Origin: an uncultured Bacilli bacterium
GTDB lineage: Bacteria; Bacillota_I; Bacilli_A; RF39; UBA660
NCBI GenBank assembly: GCA_905236935.1
Contig: CAJOQL010000076.1
Span: 1-40,536 of the forward strand
Length of the DNA: 40,536 nt
Reading direction: 5' to 3'
In this document: piece after piece, positions 23,552 through 31,714 of the stretch
Position numbering within the stretch: position 1 is the first letter of the stretch
Layout of the letters: each line of letters starts with the position of its first letter
Position numbers and translations under genes: made by a program
Notes under the pieces: model-generated
What the model was told of the DNA's origin: nothing
Database searches by the model: none
Seen by the model: the letters and a program-made list of their open reading frames with translations, nothing else

Positions 23552-23998
23552 ATGAATATACCAAATATGTATAAAATTGCTGAAAGTTATAGTGCCATTG
23601 CTGATAACCGAATAAGTATTAAAAATAATGAAGCAACAGTTAAATCATCCAATGGTGAAAAAGAATATTTAATTAGATGGAAGGATAATATATTTTATTC
23701 TAATGATAATAGCACTTACTGGCAAAAAGTTATAGGTTATCCTATTATTGCCATTTTAATGCTTCAAGATAAACTTTCTTTAAATAAAGATATTTTAAAA
23801 TATTTTAAAGGTATTAATTGGAATAAACTTAATAAAGAAACTAAAAGAAATTATAGTCTTTCATTAGAAAAAGTTTTAGAAAATATAAGTTTAGAAGAAA
23901 AGAATTTAATTTATGAAGAAATAAATAAAAACTATAATGAAATAAAAAAACTAGATATTAAATTAACTAGAAAGAAGAATTTTGATTATGAATATTGA
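23552..23998 (+). CDS. Hypothetical protein, first gene of a metallopeptidase operon
   Basis: 148 residues, basic, soluble. A beta-rich front (RISIKNNEATVKSSNGEKEY, LIRWKDNIFY) and a helical rear. No family recognised. It overlaps the next gene by 11 bases. Ribosome site AAGGTAAG. Confidence 0.65.
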   Translation: MNIPNMYKIAESYSAIADNRISIKNNEATVKSSNGEKEYLIRWKDNIFYSNDNSTYWQKVIGYPIIAILMLQDKLSLNKDILKYFKGINWNKLNKETKRNYSLSLEKVLENISLEEKNLIYEEINKNYNEIKKLDIKLTRKKNFDYEY

Positions 23999-24848
23999 AA
24001 AAAAGTTAATAGATAATTTTTATAAAATATTAGAATCTGAATCAAAGTATAAAAAAGTTTTATCATTAGAACAAATAAATAAACTTAGTGAAATTATAGG
24101 TAAAAGTCATAAATTAGTAAAGTATTCAAAAAGTATAAAAAATCCGTTAGAACTTGTCTTAAATTTTTATAAAGAGATTTTTCCAGAATTATATCCTTTA
24201 ATTATTGAAGGAATTAATACTAAACGCATTATTTTTAATAATAGTAAACCAGTTTCTTATACAAGTACGATAGATGGAAAATGTTATATTCATTTTGATA
24301 AGACAGATGCGGATTTATTTATGATAGCTCATGAATTTGGACATTACATTGCTATAAATAGTAATCCTCAAATTATCCAAGCAGAAAATATTAATTTTGG
24401 AGAAGTTTTATCAATTTATATGGAAAAACGTTTGGAAACTTATTTAATTAATAAATATAATTTAACCGATTTAGTAAATACTATAAGAAGAAATCGTCTA
24501 TATTTTGATGAAAATATGTTAAAAATTGCTAAATTAGAGTATATTTATGAAAACAAATATATAAGTGGTAATTTAGTTTTATGTGATTTAGATTTAAATA
24601 GTATTTTAAAAATTACAAGATTTAAGTCTGATAATATTATAAATAATTTCCTAGCATTTCCATTAGGAAATATTATAAGTATGTATTTAATAGATAATAA
24701 TATTAAAATAGATAACAACTTGATTGATGTTTTACTTAATATTAATATTGATGAATTAATAAATAAATATGCAAACAGTTTTAAAAGTATGGGGGCGATA
24801 AAGAATGAAAAAAAAGGAATATCAAACTTTTTTAGAAAGATATCATAA
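23988..24848 (+). CDS. Zinc metallopeptidase-like protein (HEFGH)
   Basis: 286 residues. The zincin motif is explicit: MIAHEFGHYIA. About 20 residues further on, NFGEVLSIYMEKRLE offers the third ligand Glu, as in gluzincins of the M3/oligoendopeptidase F kind, though the protein is only half their usual length. No signal peptide or membrane segment: a cytoplasmic, reduced peptidase. ATG 23988 is the likely start, with a weak AGAAG site. It overlaps the previous gene by 11 bases and the next by 44. Confidence 0.65.
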   Translation: MNIEKKLIDNFYKILESESKYKKVLSLEQINKLSEIIGKSHKLVKYSKSIKNPLELVLNFYKEIFPELYPLIIEGINTKRIIFNNSKPVSYTSTIDGKCYIHFDKTDADLFMIAHEFGHYIAINSNPQIIQAENINFGEVLSIYMEKRLETYLINKYNLTDLVNTIRRNRLYFDENMLKIAKLEYIYENKYISGNLVLCDLDLNSILKITRFKSDNIINNFLAFPLGNIISMYLIDNNIKIDNNLIDVLLNINIDELINKYANSFKSMGAIKNEKKGISNFFRKIS

Positions 24849-25611
24849 ATTTGAAAAAAATAATTTACCAACACCATTTTGGGATGAAGAAAGACAAACT
24901 TTAGAGTATATTTATTTTAATAACTCAGATGGTATAAAATTAAAAAGAATTGATTATGATAATAAATTACATATTAATTATAATTTAACTGATGCTTTAG
25001 GAGATTTGGCATATACTGGCTTTTATTATGCTTATAATTCAAAGGTATTTCAAAGTAAAAAAATAAATGATGGAGAAATTGAAAACACTACTTTAATTGG
25101 GCATACTCATGCTCATTCATTTGAAGAAGTAGTGCATGCTTTATATAATTTTCCAGAAAGTTTTAGTATTTCTAAGGAAGATGAACAATTTTATAGTAAG
25201 CAAGAGTTAGAATATTTAAGAAGAGTAAAGAAATATTTATTATTCATTGGACTAAAAGATTCGGTAGATTATAAACATAAAGTAGGAAGATATAGAAATA
25301 ATAAACAAAAGAAGTATGAAAATGCTTTCATTTATAAATATTCAAATAAAGAAATTACTTCATTTATTAAAGGAAAAAATTATTTAATATATGAGTATTT
25401 AGATTTTTATAAAGAAAATAGAGTATTTGCAAAAGGAGAGTATCAAGCTTTAATTGTAGATAATGAGGATAATTTCCGTATTTTTATTGAGTTTACCCAT
25501 GAAAATGTCCAAAGTTATTATAGTGTTAAAAAAGTATATCATAATGATAATCTTAAAGATAATGATAAGGTATTAGTTAGATATTTTAAAATTTTAGAAA
25601 AATATGAGTAG
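24805..25611 (+). CDS. Hypothetical protein, last gene of the metallopeptidase operon
   Basis: 268 residues, soluble, rich in K, Y, N and E. Not recognised. A short His-rich segment (LIGHTHAHSFEEVVHALYNF) could bind a metal. Its start lies 44 bases inside the metallopeptidase gene in another frame, behind GGGGCGAT, suggesting tight coupling. Terminator follows. Confidence 0.65.
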   Translation: MKKKEYQTFLERYHKFEKNNLPTPFWDEERQTLEYIYFNNSDGIKLKRIDYDNKLHINYNLTDALGDLAYTGFYYAYNSKVFQSKKINDGEIENTTLIGHTHAHSFEEVVHALYNFPESFSISKEDEQFYSKQELEYLRRVKKYLLFIGLKDSVDYKHKVGRYRNNKQKKYENAFIYKYSNKEITSFIKGKNYLIYEYLDFYKENRVFAKGEYQALIVDNEDNFRIFIEFTHENVQSYYSVKKVYHNDNLKDNDKVLVRYFKILEKYE

Positions 25612-25647
25612 GGATGTTCTTTATATGTGTAAACTTAAAAAATATTT

Positions 25648-25669
25648 AAGTCTTAAATAGACTTTTTTC
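25648..25669 (+). terminator. Intrinsic terminator of the metallopeptidase operon
   Basis: Perfect stem AAGTCT / AGACTT, loop TAAAT, then six T. Confidence 0.75.
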
Positions 25670-25721
25670 TTTGCAAAATATTTTTTGTCAAAAATTTCCA
25701 ATGCAAAATTAAAACAAATGT

Positions 25722-25750
25722 TTGATATTTTAAAACTATTGTTGTATACT
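25722..25750 (+). promoter_or_regulatory. Sigma-A promoter of the radical SAM operon
   Basis: TTGATA, 17 bases, TATACT; start ~25757, very close to the ribosome site GGTGAT. Confidence 0.7.
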
Positions 25751-25767
25751 TTAAATGGTGATTAATT

Positions 25768-26982
25768 ATGGAACTAAAAGAAAAACTAATTATTCTATCT
25801 GACAGTGCTAAATATGATGCCTCTTGTTCTTCTTCTGGAAGTTCAAGAAAAAATGAAGGCGGAATAGGTAATGCAGCCTACTCTGGAATATGTCACTCTT
25901 TTGCTAGTGATGGAAGATGCATTTCTCTTTTAAAAATACTTATGACAAATAGTTGTATATTTGATTGCAAATATTGCATTAATCGAAGAAGCAATAATGT
26001 TAAAAGAGCTATATTTACTCCAGAAGAAATATGCACTATTACTATAAATTTTTATAAAAGAAATTATATTGAAGGATTATTTTTATCTTCTGGTATTATT
26101 AAAAGTCCTGATTATACAATGGAAAAGTTAATTGAAACTATTTATTTACTTAGAAATAAATATCATTTTAATGGATATATTCATGCTAAAGCCATACCTG
26201 GGGCAAGTGAATATTTACTAAAAAAATTAGGAAAACTTGTTGATAGATTAAGTGCTAATATTGAACTACCTTCTAATGATTCTTTAAAGTTACTTGCTCC
26301 GGATAAAAATGTTGATAAGATTGATAAAATAATGAGTACGGTTAAAGATAATAAAAGTAGATATTTTGTTCCAGCAGGTCAAAGTACACAAATGATAATT
26401 GGAGCATCAAGTGAAACTGATTTTGATATTCTAGGTAAAAGTGAACATTTATATAATAAATATGATTTAAAAAGGGTATTTTATTCAGCTTATATTCCAG
26501 TTAATTCTGATAAAATGCTTCCAAGTATTAAGATGCCTCCTTTGACACGTGAAAATAGATTGTATCAAGCCGATTGGTTACTTAGATTTTATGGGTATAA
26601 AGTAGAGAATTTACTTGATAGAAATAATCCTAATTTTAATGTTTTATTAGATCCCAAAGCCGATTGGGCCCTTAGACATTTAGAGGAGTATCCAAAAGAG
26701 ATTAATCGGGCTAGTTATTATGATTTGCTTAAAATACCAGGGATAGGTCCTAAATCAGCAAAAAAGATTATTAATGCTAGAAGAGTATTTAAACTAACAT
26801 TTAATGATTTAAAGAAAATGAATGTATCTATAAAACGCGCAATGTATTTTATTACATGTAATGGAAAATACTATTTAAACAGTAATACTTTAAATAAAAA
26901 ATTTATTGAAAGTAATTTAATATTAGATAATAATGAGAAAGTTTCAAATACTTATTCTCAATTAAGTTTGTTCAATGAATAA
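25768..26982 (+). CDS. Putative DNA modification/repair radical SAM protein (TIGR03916 type)
   Basis: 404 residues. The 4Fe-4S cysteines of radical SAM enzymes are in CIFDCKYCINRR. The family's leader KYDASCSSSGSSR and GICHSFASDGRCISLLK, and the centre VDRLSANIELPSND and FVPAGQSTQMIIGAS, are all present. A C-terminal helix-hairpin-helix (LLKIPGIGPKSAKKIINARR) suggests DNA contact. The family is known by genomic linkage to a DUF4130 partner and uracil-DNA glycosylase; its reaction is unknown. Here the partner follows with an eight-base overlap, and a GroEL paralogue follows that. Confidence 0.92.
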   Translation: MELKEKLIILSDSAKYDASCSSSGSSRKNEGGIGNAAYSGICHSFASDGRCISLLKILMTNSCIFDCKYCINRRSNNVKRAIFTPEEICTITINFYKRNYIEGLFLSSGIIKSPDYTMEKLIETIYLLRNKYHFNGYIHAKAIPGASEYLLKKLGKLVDRLSANIELPSNDSLKLLAPDKNVDKIDKIMSTVKDNKSRYFVPAGQSTQMIIGASSETDFDILGKSEHLYNKYDLKRVFYSAYIPVNSDKMLPSIKMPPLTRENRLYQADWLLRFYGYKVENLLDRNNPNFNVLLDPKADWALRHLEEYPKEINRASYYDLLKIPGIGPKSAKKIINARRVFKLTFNDLKKMNVSIKRAMYFITCNGKYYLNSNTLNKKFIESNLILDNNEKVSNTYSQLSLFNE

Positions 26983-27724
26983 TGTTTACATATATGATGG
27001 TTCTTTTGAAAATTTACTTATTTTAATTAGTGAATTATTAAAATTTAAAAATAATCCTGATAATATAAAAAATAAATATAAATTTAGCCCTAGTTTACTT
27101 GATAATGTAATAAATCTTAATCTTACAAATAAAATAGATAATTTAAATGAATTTATTAGTAAGTTTTCTTTAGATATCATCCATACAATTTACTATGTAT
27201 TTTTATCGGAAAATGATAATAAAGAATTAGTAATATATTACTTTTTAAAAAATGCTTTAAAGTATAAAAATAGTATTTATTTACATCGCAATTTAAGATG
27301 CGTTAATATGGCTATCGATATATCTAATTATGTAGGAAGAGAAGCACATAAATTAAAAGGATTTTTAAGATTTAAACTCTTAAATAATAATATTTATTAT
27401 GCTGAGGTAAATCCTACAAATAATGTTATTTCAATTCTTTCAAATCATTTCAAAAAAAGATTAAAGGGAGAGTTTTGGATTATAAAGGATGTCAATAGAA
27501 GTATTTATGCTTTTTATAATAAAAAGAATGTTTATTGTTTAACTGATAAAGAAGTAATAAGTTTAAATTTAGAATTAAGTGAAGAAAATGAAAAGTATGA
27601 AGATTTATGGAAGAACTTTTTTGAAACTATTGGTATAAAAGAACGAAAAAATTTAAAAGTACAAAGAAATTTTATGCCTAAAAAATATTGGAATTATATT
27701 TTAGAAATGGAGAATAAAATATGA
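26975..27724 (+). CDS. DUF4130 / TIGR03915 putative DNA metabolism protein
   Basis: 249 residues. Diagnostic stretches are YDGSFENLLILI at the start, GREAHKLKGFLRFKL in the middle, FWIIKDVNRSIYAFY, and the C-terminal LWKNFFETIGIKERKN and FMPKKYWNYI. In other bacteria the family is sometimes fused to uracil-DNA glycosylase; this copy is not. It is the standard partner of the radical SAM protein upstream (eight-base overlap) and its stop overlaps the GroEL-like start (ATGA). Function in DNA modification or repair is inferred from linkage. Confidence 0.9.
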   Translation: MNNVYIYDGSFENLLILISELLKFKNNPDNIKNKYKFSPSLLDNVINLNLTNKIDNLNEFISKFSLDIIHTIYYVFLSENDNKELVIYYFLKNALKYKNSIYLHRNLRCVNMAIDISNYVGREAHKLKGFLRFKLLNNNIYYAEVNPTNNVISILSNHFKKRLKGEFWIIKDVNRSIYAFYNKKNVYCLTDKEVISLNLELSEENEKYEDLWKNFFETIGIKERKNLKVQRNFMPKKYWNYILEMENKI

Positions 27725-29250
27725 AAGAAGTAATAAGTGGTAGCGATTTAAGAAAAATAATTTTGAAAGCGGCAGATATTATATGTGGTGCAGCATCTTC
27801 AACCCTTGGCCCATCTGGTAATAATGTAATAATTAATAAAGATGATATGGCACCATATATTACTAATGATGGGGTTACAATTGCAGAAGCAATTAATAGT
27901 GATAATCCTAAAATTAATACTGTTTTAGAAATAATAAAAGAAGCTAGTCTAAAGACTAATGAGATGGTAGGTGATGGAACAACAACTACATTAGTTTTAT
28001 TAGAATCTATTTTAAATGATGGCTTTAAGGAAATTGACAATGGAAAAAATGCAATAAAATTACGCAAGGAATTAAATGAAAGCATGAATGATGTCATAAA
28101 TGAATTATTGCTTTTAAAAAGAAAGCCTATCAAAGAAGATTTAGAAAGTGTTGCATCTATTTCTTGTGAAGATAAAGAGTTAGGCCTTTTTATAACAAAA
28201 GTATTTTTAAAAATGAGGAGTGCTAGTAATATTAAAATAGAAGAAAGTATGACTGATAAGACTTTTTATGAAATAAAAAAAGGATATAATTTAGATATAG
28301 ATAATATTCCAAGTATTTATTTTAAAGATAGTAAAGAAATTGTTTTAAATAACCCTCATATTTTAGTTTTAAATGGCTATTTAAATAATCTTGAAGAGAT
28401 AAGTGAGGTTATAAATGAAGGACTTAATACTGATAAAGATATAGTAATATTTGCTACTGATTATGAAGAATCTTTAATGGAGAATGTAATTCTATATAAA
28501 TTACAAGAAGGTAAAAATATTTTTTTATTTAAAGTGCCAGAATATGGTCTAAGAAGAAATAAAATATTAGAAGATTTATCTATTCTTATAGGGACAAATA
28601 TAGTAAATATTGGCTTTGAAATTGATTATGTATTAAGCTTAAAAAAGATAGATAAGGTAATTATAAAATCTAATGAAGTAGTTATTATTAATAATAATTC
28701 TAATATAAAACGATATATTTCTAAATTAAAAAAAGAACTAAGTATAACTTATGAAACTTACGATAAGGATTTTTTAAAAGAAAGAATTGGTAAACTTGAT
28801 AGAGGAATTGCTACAATTTATATTGGTGGCACAACTAAATTATCTAAAAAAGAAAAATTAATGCGAGCTATAGATGCAGTATGTGCACTAGATATTGCCT
28901 CCCATGGAGTAGTTATAGGTGAAGGGATTTCTCTTCTTATAATTAGTAATAAGATTTCGAATACAATAATTAAAAATGCTCTTAATAAACCATTTGAAAA
29001 GATAATGGAAAATGCTGGTGAAAATGCAATTGTTAGAAAAAATGATATTATTTTAGCAAATTACGAAAAAATATTTAATTTAGAATCTTTAAAATATGAG
29101 GATATAAATAATAGCAAGGTTATTGATCCAGTATTAGTGTTAATTGAAGCATTAAAAAATAGTGTATCTATTGCTGGTATGCTTTTAACTACTAATTATT
29201 TGATTATAAATGAAGAACAGAAATTTGCCTTGCCTGATTGCAATTTATAA
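27721..29250 (+). CDS. Divergent GroEL/Hsp60 paralogue
   Basis: 509 residues aligning with GroEL end to end: AASSTLGPSGNNVII, ITNDGVTIAEAI (Asp of the nucleotide site), VGDGTTTT (catalytic-type Asp), apical domain with VPEYGLRRNKILEDLSIL, AGGIA-like RGIATIYIGGTTK, and RAIDAVCALDIASHGVVIGEG near the end. ATP-binding residues are kept, so it may still hydrolyse ATP. It differs in lacking the GGM-rich C-terminal tail, having GEG for the usual GGG, and a strongly altered apical (substrate and GroES-binding) face. No groES is adjacent. It is coupled to the DUF4130 gene by an ATGA overlap, so it is part of the radical SAM operon. Confidence 0.88.
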   Translation: MKEVISGSDLRKIILKAADIICGAASSTLGPSGNNVIINKDDMAPYITNDGVTIAEAINSDNPKINTVLEIIKEASLKTNEMVGDGTTTTLVLLESILNDGFKEIDNGKNAIKLRKELNESMNDVINELLLLKRKPIKEDLESVASISCEDKELGLFITKVFLKMRSASNIKIEESMTDKTFYEIKKGYNLDIDNIPSIYFKDSKEIVLNNPHILVLNGYLNNLEEISEVINEGLNTDKDIVIFATDYEESLMENVILYKLQEGKNIFLFKVPEYGLRRNKILEDLSILIGTNIVNIGFEIDYVLSLKKIDKVIIKSNEVVIINNNSNIKRYISKLKKELSITYETYDKDFLKERIGKLDRGIATIYIGGTTKLSKKEKLMRAIDAVCALDIASHGVVIGEGISLLIISNKISNTIIKNALNKPFEKIMENAGENAIVRKNDIILANYEKIFNLESLKYEDINNSKVIDPVLVLIEALKNSVSIAGMLLTTNYLIINEEQKFALPDCNL

Positions 29251-29283
29251 TTTATAATATTTATTGTTATTTGCAATCAAAAT

Positions 29284-29312
29284 TTGCTTATCTTTTAAAG
29301 ATTTGCTATAAT
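29284..29312 (+). promoter_or_regulatory. Sigma-A promoter of the RNase J-like gene
   Basis: TTGCTT, 17 bases, TATAAT preceded by TGC (extended -10). Start ~29319, 40 bases before the ATG. Confidence 0.75.
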
Positions 29313-29358
29313 TAGCTTTGCAAAAGAACTTTATAAATTATAGAAAGAGTTGATTTAA

Positions 29359-30993
29359 ATGAGTAAAATTAAAATTTTTGGTTTGGGTGGATTAGATGAA
29401 AATGGTAAAAATACATATGTAGTTGATATAGATAATCATTTATTTATATTAGATGCAGGTTTAAAGTATGCAAATGACTCTAATTTTGGAATAGATTATA
29501 TAATACCAGATTACACTTTTTTTAAAGAAAATCGCAAAAGAATAGAAGGAGTGTTTATTACTCATGCTCATCCTGAAAGTTATGGAGGAGTTGCAGATTT
29601 AATTAATGTAATTCCTGAAATAAAGATTTTTGCTACTAAATATACAATAAAACAAATGCTATTGGATGGTATTAATGAAAAAAATTTACATTTAATAGAT
29701 GCCCATAAAAAAATAAACTTTGGACCAGTTAGTGTATTTTCAATTAATGTAAATCACTCAGTTCCAGATAGTGTCATGTATGTTATTAATACACTTGATG
29801 GTGCTATTGTTTATACTGGGGACTTTATAATTGATCCATCAATGATGGGGGCATATCATATGGATTTAGGAAAAATTGCGTATGTAGGAAAACAAGGTGT
29901 TTTAGCACTTTTATGTGAATCATCTTTTTCTGAGAATATAGGGCATACTTCTCCGAATCATCATATGGTAAGTTTCTTTAAAAATATTATTAATAAAGCT
30001 CCTAGTAGAATTATTTTTAGTACTTTATCAGTCCATTTGTATACTATTGAAGGAATTTTAAATGCAGCTAAGAATACACATCGAAAAGTAGTAATTATGG
30101 GTAAAAAACTTCAAAACATTATAAATATGGCAATTAGTGAAAAGTATATAGATGCAGATAGTGATTTAATTGGGGATTTATCTAATATTAATGATTCTAA
30201 TTCAATTTTATTAGTATGTGATGATAGAGCAAAGCCTTATAATTCAATTGAAAAAATATTAGTTGGTAATGATAAATACATAAAATTAAATAGTTCAGAT
30301 ACAATTTGTTTTGCAGAACCAAAATATGATGAAAATGAAAAAGCTTTTGTTAAGATTCAAAATGAACTTGCAATTATGGGGATAAATCAAATTGATATGC
30401 CTAAAGATAAGGGGATAAGCCTTCATGCCTCATCAGAAGACATTATGATTATGTTAGACTTATTAAAACCTAAATATTTTATGCCAGTTAAAAGTGAATA
30501 TAGATTTATGGTAGGAGCAGCTGATTTAGCTAGTAATTTAGGTTATAAAAGTGAAAATATTATTTTAAAACAAAATGGTGATATTGTTGAAATTAATGAT
30601 AAAGAATTAAATGATTCAAACGAGCACATGTTTATTGATGATGTTTTAATAGATGGTTCATCTTCTGAAGATGTTGGAGATTTAGTGATTAAAGACAGAG
30701 AAATGCTTTCAGAAAATGGAATTGTTTTAGTAAGTGCTACTCTTGCTAAAAAGGATAAAAGATTATTAGTTGGCCCAGAAATTACTACTAGGGGATTTAT
30801 TTATGTAAAAGATTCTAAAGAAATGATAAATGAAATAAAAAGAATATCTTTAGAAGTCATAAATGATAATACGAATAATAATTATGTTGATTTTAATAGT
30901 ATAAAAACTGATATTAGAGATAGATTAAGTAAATATTTTTATGTTGAAACTGAATGTAAACCAATGATAATCGCAGTCATTCAAGAAGTTTAA
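29359..30993 (+). CDS. RNase J-family protein with degraded active site (RNase J2-like)
   Basis: 544 residues: metallo-beta-lactamase, beta-CASP and C-terminal domains as in RNase J, the 5'-3' exo/endoribonuclease of mRNA and rRNA processing. The catalytic motif HxHxDH reads THAHPESYGG: Glu73 and Ser74 replace the metal-binding Asp and His. His133 and Asp155 (YTGDFIID) remain. The late motif PVHGEYR is PVKSEYR, so that His is Lys378, and the HASGHG loop is HASSED. Activity is therefore probably weak or absent. In Bacillus RNase J2 is such a weakened partner of RNase J1; this is best read as the J2-type subunit, with a J1 elsewhere. Confidence 0.88.
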   Translation: MSKIKIFGLGGLDENGKNTYVVDIDNHLFILDAGLKYANDSNFGIDYIIPDYTFFKENRKRIEGVFITHAHPESYGGVADLINVIPEIKIFATKYTIKQMLLDGINEKNLHLIDAHKKINFGPVSVFSINVNHSVPDSVMYVINTLDGAIVYTGDFIIDPSMMGAYHMDLGKIAYVGKQGVLALLCESSFSENIGHTSPNHHMVSFFKNIINKAPSRIIFSTLSVHLYTIEGILNAAKNTHRKVVIMGKKLQNIINMAISEKYIDADSDLIGDLSNINDSNSILLVCDDRAKPYNSIEKILVGNDKYIKLNSSDTICFAEPKYDENEKAFVKIQNELAIMGINQIDMPKDKGISLHASSEDIMIMLDLLKPKYFMPVKSEYRFMVGAADLASNLGYKSENIILKQNGDIVEINDKELNDSNEHMFIDDVLIDGSSSEDVGDLVIKDREMLSENGIVLVSATLAKKDKRLLVGPEITTRGFIYVKDSKEMINEIKRISLEVINDNTNNNYVDFNSIKTDIRDRLSKYFYVETECKPMIIAVIQEV

Positions 30994-31036
30994 ATTGTTA
31001 GGATGTTAGTTATTCACAAAAAATAACAAAAAGTGA

Positions 31037-31065
31037 TTGATTTTTTTGAAATATTGTCATATAAT
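31037..31065 (+). promoter_or_regulatory. Sigma-A promoter in the gene-free region after the RNase J-like gene
   Basis: TTGATT, 17 bases, perfect TATAAT. No coding region starts downstream for 640 bases, so it probably drives a non-coding RNA starting ~31072. Confidence 0.7.
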
Positions 31066-31071
31066 ATTAAT

Positions 31072-31428
31072 ATCTAGAAAGTAAAGAGTTCAATTATTAA
31101 TGGTCACATATTTTATTAAAAGTAAAATATGTAGATTTTATTAAAAATTCTAGAAATATCAAATAAAAAAGTATATTTAATAGAAAATTTTAATAAATGG
31201 ATTAATAAGAAACTTTAGTAGTAAGGAAATTACCGTTTGTAATCTTATCTACGCTAGATATAACAATTGTTAGGGAGAAAGAAACTCCGAAAGATAAGTA
31301 GTCACCAGATGATACTGATAATATCTCTGCTATGATTAATTAAAATTTCTTTTAGATTAATTTTGATTGATTTGTGATTATTCTAAAAACTATGGCTAGT
31401 TATTTTATCAGAATAGCTAGCTTTTTTT
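31072..31428 (+). ncRNA. Putative structured non-coding RNA (~355 nt), class unknown
   Basis: Bounded by a good promoter and a strong terminator. Helices visible: TCTAGAA (31073-31079) with TTCTAGA (31148-31154), enclosing a perfect ten-base-pair hairpin (31106-31115 / 31123-31132). A second domain has TAGTAG (31216-31221) with CTGCTA (31327-31332), enclosing ATTAC/GTAAT (31229-31243) and CTTATCT (31244-31250) with AGATAAG (31292-31298), which in turn holds GGAG/CTCC (31274-31288). This second domain is the least A/T-rich non-coding stretch here. Signatures of RNase P RNA, tmRNA, SRP RNA and the common riboswitches were not found. Confidence 0.5.
31394..31428 (+). terminator. Strong intrinsic terminator of the putative non-coding RNA
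   Basis: Thirteen-base-pair stem GGCTAGTTATTTT / AGAATAGCTAGCT (with G-U pairs), loop ATC, then seven T. Confidence 0.85.
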
Positions 31429-31498
31429 GATTAATAAGAAATTTTTAAAAAAATAAAATGCAAATTATTGCTAAAAGTTAAATTTGCAGAAAAAATAC

Positions 31499-31527
31499 TT
31501 TAAATAAAAAAATAAAAGTGGTAAAAT
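31499..31527 (+). promoter_or_regulatory. Promoter of the repeat-rich membrane protein gene
   Basis: TTTAAA, 17 bases, extended -10 TGgTAAAAT. It gives a leader of ~180 bases, the longest in the window, A/T-rich, with a weak hairpin TAAAC/GTTTA just before AAGGAGG. Upstream, TGCAAATT / AATTTGCA forms an eight-base-pair inverted repeat around 31459-31488. Confidence 0.45.
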
Positions 31528-31714
31528 ATAAAAGAAATACTAGATGTGTGTAATGTGTGTGCAATTTAATTATATTAATAAGTTTTATTTAGTAATTTCG
31601 TATTAATAAAGATTAATAATTGAAAACATAATTTAAACTAATTAAATATAACAATGAAAAAATTAATAACGCAAAGCTAAACCTAAATATCAGTTTAAAT
31701 AAGGAGGATATAGT

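Noticed and set aside
27678..28133. Minus-strand frame over the start of the GroEL-like gene
   Set aside because: Antisense to conserved chaperonin motifs; no ribosome site.
31072..31428. RNase P RNA, tmRNA or a known riboswitch
   Set aside because: The conserved GAGGAAAGTC and ACAGAAA of RNase P, the tmRNA tRNA-like ends and tag frame, and the core motifs of lysine, glycine, SAM, M-box and c-di-AMP riboswitches were looked for and not found.
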